From the NCBI GenBank assembly GCA_020850415.1, contig JADZER010000054.1, positions 62,001-126,000 on the forward strand: DNA of 64,000 nt. The letters are read 5' to 3'. Source of the DNA: Phycisphaerales bacterium (GTDB lineage: Bacteria > Planctomycetota > Phycisphaerae > Phycisphaerales > UBA1924). The notes beneath the pieces were generated by a model that saw nothing but the letters and a program-made list of their open reading frames with translations, was not told where the DNA came from and made no database searches. The position numbers and the translations under genes were made by a program. Shown in pieces: positions 63,468 through 64,000 of this stretch (position 1 is the stretch's first letter; the number at the start of each line of letters is the position of its first letter).

Positions 63468-64000
63468 TCAAGCCACCTCCTCGACGGCCCTGCGGCCCAT
63501 GGGGTTGACCTTCGCGTCCTTGCCGGTCTGGGAGCTGGGCCCCGCCAGCCACGACTCGAGCTCGTCGCGCCCGATCACCAGATAGCGGTGGTTGAGCATG
63601 TCGTAGGCGGTGAGCTGGTCGGCACAGCAGACATCGACATCGCCCACATTGCGGGCGCTGAGCCAGACATTCTTGCTCTTGGCGCGGTCCTTGGACAGGG
63701 CCAGCAGCGCCCGGTGGTCGATCCCCACGGCCCTGAGGAAGTCGTTGAAGAGCTTGGTCTTGGGCTCGCTGAAGGTCAGGTTGTCGATGACCTTGACCTC
63801 GTTATCGACGAGCTTGGCGAGCAGGGCGTTGCGGTTGGCCTTGCGCCGCATCTTCTTGGGCATCGTGAGGTGGTAGTCCTCGCGGGTGCGCCGCTTCGAG
63901 AACGAGTGGCCACCGCCGCGGAAGTGCGGTGGCTTCTTGTTGCCGTGGCGGGCGTTGCCGGTGCCCTTCTGCTTGTAGATCTTGCGGGTCGAGCCCTCGA
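63468..64000 (-). CDS. rplD: 50S ribosomal protein L4, N-terminus cut by window end
   Basis: The frame stays open to the right edge. The visible part holds GSTRKIYKQKGTGNARHGNK, then PHFRGGGHSF and LTMPKKMRRKANRNALLAKL, which are L4 hallmarks, with a C-terminal alpha/beta domain that ends in MGRRAVEEVA. An internal Met at 63863 is not the start. rplC and rpsJ presumably lie beyond the window. Confidence 0.96.
   Translation of the reverse strand, partial: EGSTRKIYKQKGTGNARHGNKKPPHFRGGGHSFSKRRTREDYHLTMPKKMRRKANRNALLAKLVDNEVKVIDNLTFSEPKTKLFNDFLRAVGIDHRALLALSKDRAKSKNVWLSARNVGDVDVCCADQLTAYDMLNHRYLVIGRDELESWLAGPSSQTGKDAKVNPMGRRAVEEVA

Overview
The window comes from a very GC-rich bacterial chromosome, most likely a planctomycete of the class Phycisphaerae. 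That assignment is an inference from: a secreted protein with a PEP-CTERM-like tail ending in four arginines; a secreted DUF1080 protein; a divergent sigma-70 factor with a long N-terminus; an S10/spc/alpha ribosomal operon without rpmD and rpsD; and many secreted or membrane proteins with no obvious family. No 16S gene is present to settle it.

Layout. 1-9.3 kb: end of a hemerythrin-like gene, a secreted unknown, Fe/Mn superoxide dismutase, a sigma factor, then a plus-strand run of a PilT-type ATPase, a PilB-like protein with a ruined Walker A motif, and a CvpA-like membrane protein. 9.3-17.3 kb: rplI, a 17-copy octamer repeat, small enzymes (GNAT, alpha/beta hydrolase, NTF2-like), a secreted TIM-barrel-like protein, a three-gene DUF350-like/ATP-grasp cassette, and ohr. 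17.7-19.1 kb: small membrane stress-type genes. 19.1-25.1 kb: an accessory stretch, all on the minus strand, holding a DUF1080 protein, a PEP-CTERM-like protein, two proline-rich unknowns, a PD-(D/E)XK-like/DUF7662-like pair, and a lower-GC pair made of a TIR-like (Cap12/Pycsar-type) effector and a putative winged-helix partner. 25.1-33.5 kb: a hydrolase, RNase Y, a PilZ protein, and a tightly overlapping scpB/lipoprotein/DUF58/transglutaminase operon. 33.7-39.6 kb: a cyclic-di-GMP signalling block (receiver, GAF/HD-GYP, receiver-GGDEF-EAL, histidine kinase). 40.2-43.7 kb: ResB- and CcsA-type cytochrome c maturation genes. 44-49.2 kb: an ABC sugar-transport ATPase, tRNA-Gln, a ferritin-like protein, pheS, and an alcohol dehydrogenase. 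49.3-64 kb: the ribosomal operon on the minus strand, from rplD (cut by the window end) to rplQ, with secY, map, infA, rpmJ and rpoA.

The most notable signals are: seven genes without a Shine-Dalgarno that carry a TANNNT box exactly 5-6 nt before the ATG, which points to leaderless transcription; an L22 protein with an N-terminal Cro/C1-type helix-turn-helix domain; the TIR-like pair; the pseudo-ATPase in the pilus-type operon; and a dispersed 12-bp-stem hairpin repeat.
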